Origin: Atrichornis clamosus
Taxonomy: Eukaryota > Chordata > Aves > Passeriformes > Menuridae
Direction: 5' to 3'
NCBI GenBank assembly: GCA_013400975.1
Contig: WBMZ01010837.1
Coordinates: 124,001 to 188,000 of the forward strand
DNA length: 64,000 nucleotides
The translations under genes were made by a program, and so were the position numbers. Below the pieces are notes generated by a model. It was not told where the DNA came from. It did not search any database and saw only the letters and a program-made list of their open reading frames with translations. Shown piece by piece: positions 62,801 through 64,000 of this stretch (position 1 is its first letter; each line of letters starts with the position of its first letter).

Positions 62801-64000
62801 TTGAACCCCACAAAAATGAAGAGTGAGTTGTAAGGGAAACTGGTGTAAATAAGATTTTCTGGAAGGTTTTTCAAAATATGGCAGGGAAAACCTACTAAGA
62901 TTCAGTGCTCACAGAGATGAGAGAACAACGATACAAGAACTTCATATGCACCTTTGCATTCATATGTAGTGTATTGATGCTTGGATGCATAAAATGTTTT
63001 GTTCTGATTTTGTCTAGTAAAAGCTCAGGCAGCCAATGGTTCAGTTAATCAGTATATTAAATAAGAAGTTACATAAGTATGATTTTTCAGCTCTCTCTCT
63101 CCTTGATCTTTGAAGTGTGTCACTCTTTCATTTTGCCATTCAACAGCCTGACATGCAAAAGCTTTGTTCAGACAGTTTAATTTAATCACTGCCACTGGTT
63201 CAACAAGATGATAAAATCCCCCGTGCTGTACAACATCCAACATCCAGCTCACTGTTATCTGATACTGTTTGAAGCTCCTCTCATGAATGTATGCTGATAA
63301 CACAAGAACTCCAAACATGTCATAAACAATATATTAATACCCTTGATTGAATTCCATTAGAATAAGAACGAGATGAAGTTTAGGCCGTCCAAGAAGGGCA
63401 ATGTAATAAAATGTAATTTGGACTAATCTTTCCAAAGAATGCCTCGTGTTTGAAGATGACAGTCTCCCATCAGAAGCAGAAGTAATTGCTTGTTGAATAC
63501 ACTGGGAACTCCTTTGAATTCTGGCCTTTGTACTTTGTGCACCTTCCAGGTGTCTCCTGCAGCAGACAATCCACCCTTTTGTTTCAGCAGAGAGATGGCA
63601 GGACTGCAAATAATAAAATAGGCAGTGTTTGTTTTAATGAACTGTGGGGGACCGGATGGAATTTCTAGGAGCTTAAGACTAGAAGCAGGGCTGTTTAAGG
63701 CAAAAACAAAGCAAAGGACTTAATAGGTAATGTAATTCAAGTAATCTGTTTCCTTAAATTGAATCAGGAAGAGGTAGGATGGTATTTCAGCCAACACATA
63801 CCTACAAATAGCAGAAAGCTTATAGGTAACCTGTTTCTGGAATAGATCTTTGCACAACTGAGTAGCAGCATTGAAAACTTGTTTAGCCAGAGAATTTGAC
63901 TGGTCTAAATCGGAATTTTGAGGAGATGTAATTTGTTAAATTGATACATTTGCATATGAAAAATTTTTCTTTGCTTTTGTTGACTAGAGAGAATTTCTTA
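56851..64000. other. Gene-free intergenic sequence to the right edge
   Basis: AT-rich DNA with small microsatellites (TA/TG at 58365-58387, CA at about 61495-61509), a CTCF-like motif at 57184-57197 and no exon I can support. Open frames up to about 100 codons have no recognisable products. Parts near 61600-62000 and 63060-63650 look like single-copy sequence that could be conserved non-coding DNA. Confidence 0.55.
57184..57197 (+). promoter_or_regulatory. Second CTCF-like core motif, same orientation
   Basis: The segment TCACCAGATGGCAC matches the CTCF core consensus except for the first base. It lies 3.1 kb to the right of the motif at 54070 and points the same way. Confidence 0.4.

Noticed and set aside
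1..64000. CRISPR arrays, operons, tRNA or rRNA genes, integrated viral genes
   Set aside because: None seen. The window is ordinary vertebrate nuclear sequence, and bacterial feature types do not apply.

Overview
This is vertebrate nuclear DNA, almost certainly from a bird. The genes are split into short exons with GT-AG introns, two CpG islands stand out from AT-rich surroundings, and the recognisable interspersed repeats are all CR1/L3-type LINE fragments with no mammalian SINEs. The window holds a conserved gene block that in human lies on chromosome 13 (PIBF1, DIS3, BORA, MZT1), with the same order and relative strands.

Layout: (1) 1-1950, the 5' coding end of PIBF1 on the minus strand, running off the left edge. 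(2) About 2745-3690, a CpG island that serves as a shared, divergent promoter for PIBF1 (left) and DIS3 (right), with a CR1 copy on its PIBF1 side. (3) 3205-23480, the complete DIS3 gene, 21 coding exons, 968 codons plus stop, with every PIN and RNB catalytic residue I checked intact. (4) About 23600-41310, the complete BORA coding gene on the minus strand, 11 coding exons, 600 codons plus stop, tail-to-tail with DIS3. (5) About 41680-42590, a second CpG island between BORA and MZT1 with regularly spaced CCAAT boxes, again a likely bidirectional promoter. (6) 42420-46600, the complete three-exon MZT1 gene, 72 codons plus stop. (7) 46600-64000, a gene-free AT-rich stretch with decayed CR1/L3 copies, two CTCF-like motifs and tracts that could be conserved non-coding elements. 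In human the flank on this side leads towards DACH1.

Functionally, PIBF1 (CEP90), BORA and MZT1 all act at centrosomes or in mitotic entry, while DIS3 is the catalytic RNase of the RNA exosome. Genes were identified from exon translations matched against family sequences recalled from memory. Every exon junction given keeps the reading frame. I found no undescribed system. The points most worth checking are a GC-AG intron in DIS3, splice acceptors made of microsatellite sequence, the promoter architecture between BORA and MZT1, a three-copy 54-bp tandem repeat, and an old 1.5-kb CR1 with a readable reverse-transcriptase remnant.
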